A stretch of DNA of 64,000 nucleotides from Rhodobacter sp. (GTDB lineage Bacteria; Pseudomonadota; Alphaproteobacteria; Rhodobacterales; Rhodobacteraceae), in NCBI GenBank assembly GCA_027490955.1, contig JAIXXB010000006.1, positions 1-64,000 on the forward strand. The letters are read 5' to 3'. The notes below the pieces were generated by a model that was not told the DNA's origin, searched no databases, and worked only from the letters and a program-made list of their open reading frames with translations. The translations under genes were made by a program, and so were the position numbers. Positions 62,380 to 64,000 of this stretch are shown one piece after another (positions within the stretch are counted from its first letter, which is position 1; each line of letters starts with the position of its first letter).

Positions 62380-63708
62380 TTAGCTGCATGTCAAATCATT
62401 TCCAAGGGCAAAGATCGTCAGCGCTGTCACCAAAAACAGCCCCACCATCACCGCCATATTCACAAAACGCGGATTCGGTTTGCGCCCACTGATCGCCTCT
62501 GCCGCGAAAAACACCAAATGCCCCCCATCTAAAACGGGTATCGGCAACAGATTCAAAATCCCCACTCCAAGGGAAACCATGGCCAGCATGGTGATAAAAC
62601 TTTCCAATCCCGAGCGCGCCGCATCGCCCATAGTATCGGCAAGTCCGACAGGGCCAGACAGATTGCAGGTGCTGATCTCGCCGCGGATCATATGCAAAAG
62701 CCCCGAAAACGTGCCATGCACCACAGCGCCAATTTGCGAGAATGACATTTCCGCCGCCTCTTGCAGGCTGGCACTGCGGCGCTCTAGCTCAAACAGCGGG
62801 CCAGAGGACAGGCCAATCATCCAGCGGGTTTCAAAACCGCCATCCGCTGTGGGCAAATCGCGGCGGTTGGGTGCCAGCAGCAGGGTCAGCGTGCTGCCAT
62901 CGGGGCGCCAGACCTCCATATCCAGCGGCGCGCCTTGGCTGGCCTCGATAAAGGCGGGCAATTGCGAAAAGGCATAGATCGGCTGGTCATTGACCTGTAT
63001 CACCACATCGCCTTCGCGCAGGCCCGCATCAAAGGCCGCGCTTTGCAAATGCACCATCGCCGCGCGGGCGGGCAAGGGATGCGGGGCCGTCACGCGCATC
63101 TCTTGGCCCTTGCGCAGCACTGTATAGGCCACCTCGGCCTTGGGCGGCACGGCATCGGCCACTTTGAAAAATGTGGTCACATCGGGTGTGGGCTGGCCTT
63201 CGATGGCGGTGATATCATCGCCGGGCATCAACCCCTGCGCTGTGGGCATCGGATAGAGCGCGCCCACAATGGGACGATCGGCAGCAAGGCCCGAAAACAG
63301 GATCAGCCCCATAAAGATGACAAAGGACAGCACAAAGTTAAAGGCAGGCCCAGCGGCCACAGTGGCCATGCGCGCCCAAATCGGTGCGCCTGCCAGCGTC
63401 TCGCGCGCCTCGGCCGCGCTAAGCCCATCTGCCGCAGGCAGGGCAGATGCGGCATCTTGATCGCCCTTAAAGCGCACAAATCCGCCCAGAGGAATGGCCG
63501 CAATTTGCCAACGTGTGCCATGGCGGTCTGGGCGCGAGGCCGCAATCACAGGCCCAAAACCCAGCGAGAACACCTCGGCCTTGATCCCAGACCAGCGGCC
63601 CACGATGTAATGGCCATATTCATGCACTGCGACAATCACCGCCAGCGCCAGTAAAAACGAGATGACTGTATAAATCAGCCCGCCAAAATCAGTCAAAATC
63701 GCAACCAT
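62380..63708 (-). CDS. rseP: RIP metalloprotease RseP
   Basis: A 442-aa site-2 intramembrane zinc protease. HEYGH (29-33) in the first helix and NLLPIPVLDGGHL near residue 390 are the zinc site. One or two PDZ domains lie between about 120 and 300 (GLREGDVVIQVNDQPI). It cuts anti-sigma factors and leftover signal peptides. It follows dxr after 4 nt, as usual in alphaproteobacteria. Confidence 0.94.
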   Translation of the reverse strand: MVAILTDFGGLIYTVISFLLALAVIVAVHEYGHYIVGRWSGIKAEVFSLGFGPVIAASRPDRHGTRWQIAAIPLGGFVRFKGDQDAASALPAADGLSAAEARETLAGAPIWARMATVAAGPAFNFVLSFVIFMGLILFSGLAADRPIVGALYPMPTAQGLMPGDDITAIEGQPTPDVTTFFKVADAVPPKAEVAYTVLRKGQEMRVTAPHPLPARAAMVHLQSAAFDAGLREGDVVIQVNDQPIYAFSQLPAFIEASQGAPLDMEVWRPDGSTLTLLLAPNRRDLPTADGGFETRWMIGLSSGPLFELERRSASLQEAAEMSFSQIGAVVHGTFSGLLHMIRGEISTCNLSGPVGLADTMGDAARSGLESFITMLAMVSLGVGILNLLPIPVLDGGHLVFFAAEAISGRKPNPRFVNMAVMVGLFLVTALTIFALGNDLTCS

Positions 63709-63712
63709 ACTG

Positions 63713-64000
63713 CTACCGCCTTTGCGCCATTTGTCCCGCCGCTTCGGCGGCGCGCACCCGTGTTAGATGGTCTATATGCAGCACGTGCTCAAGGGCTGAT
63801 GGTGCATCTGTGATGGCTATTTCCGAAGACAGGCGCGCGAGCGTGCTTTCCACCACCCCCGCCATATCCATAAATCCGATCTGCCCCGCGATGAAACAAT
63901 CCAGCGCGGTTTCTTTGGCGGCGGTAAAAATCGCCCCCGCAGCGCCGCCCGTGGCCATCACTTCACGGCACAGGCGCAGCGCAGGAAAGCGGGCCAAATC
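63713..64000 (-). CDS. dxr: 1-deoxy-D-xylulose 5-phosphate reductoisomerase, C-terminal fragment
   Basis: The window ends inside this gene; the last 95 codons are present, starting DLARFPALRLCREVMATGG. The segment AAKETALDCFIAGQIGFMDM is the C-terminal helical domain of the MEP-pathway isoprenoid enzyme DXR. Catalytic and NADPH-binding parts lie outside. The start in the track (a TTG) is artificial. Confidence 0.9.
   Translation of the reverse strand, partial: DLARFPALRLCREVMATGGAAGAIFTAAKETALDCFIAGQIGFMDMAGVVESTLARLSSEIAITDAPSALEHVLHIDHLTRVRAAEAAGQMAQRR

Overview
The window reads as a chromosomal segment of an alphaproteobacterium of the order Rhodobacterales (Roseobacter/Rhodobacter type). 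The evidence is a circularly permuted two-piece tmRNA gene, the C-terminus of a C4-pathway 5-aminolevulinate synthase, LpxI instead of LpxH in the lipid A cluster, the fumC-DUF4169-RHH neighbourhood, an SspB-alpha adaptor, and high-GC codon use. Genus cannot be fixed from sequence reading alone. No transposase, integrase, phage gene or CRISPR array was seen.

Left part (1-38.2 kb): a dense carbohydrate-catabolism block behind the convergent hemA/hemC pair. (A) 2.06-19.5 kb: a minus-strand operon encodes a CUT1 sugar ABC transporter (binding protein, two permeases, ATPase), then a GH2 beta-mannosidase, a TIM-barrel isomerase/epimerase, a Gfo/Idh/MocA dehydrogenase, a GH43 beta-xylosidase and a GH13 alpha-glucosidase. 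Diverging from it is a plus-strand operon: LacI repressor, a second TIM-barrel isomerase, Gfo/Idh/MocA, ThuA-like protein, Gfo/Idh/MocA. The three oxidoreductases, two isomerases and ThuA look like a 3-keto-glycoside style pathway. (B) 19.5-31.0 kb: an AraC regulator diverges from an alpha-galactoside-type operon. It holds a family 5 binding protein, DppB/DppC-type permeases, a fused DppD-DppF ATPase, a GH4 glycosidase with CHSV motif, a tryptophan-halogenase-like flavoprotein, and a second GH4 with CHGV motif. (C) 31.3-38.2 kb: an MsmX/UgpC-type ATPase faces a minus-strand arabinoside operon of ArsR-like regulator, GH51 arabinofuranosidase AbfA, binding protein and two permeases. That operon has no ATPase of its own, so the facing gene probably energises it. 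None of the glycosidases has a signal peptide, so oligosaccharides are probably imported intact and split in the cytoplasm.

Middle part (38.3-54.8 kb): tRNA-Ser(GGA); a translationally coupled cysK-mscS-alaX operon; a GntR regulator with a class III aminotransferase, with a 14-bp palindrome between them; a photolyase-cfa operon behind a promoter matching the Rhodobacter RpoE (ECF11) type; a class V aminotransferase-like protein lacking the desulfurase cysteine; a solitary polyamine-type binding protein; permuted ssrA; the fumC-DUF4169-RHH-nucleosidase operon; a PmtA-like methyltransferase; and SspB.

Right part (54.8-64 kb): the conserved envelope cluster on the minus strand, dxr (partial)-rseP-bamA-skp-fabZ-lpxA-lpxI-lpxB, with a chromate transporter gene chrA coupled to its end. 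The most unusual elements are the halogenase-like flavoprotein between two GH4 genes, the dehydrogenase/isomerase/ThuA set beside a multi-glycosidase operon, a 3-copy dispersed terminator-associated repeat, an imperfect duplication behind the tmRNA, and several clear operator-like inverted repeats.
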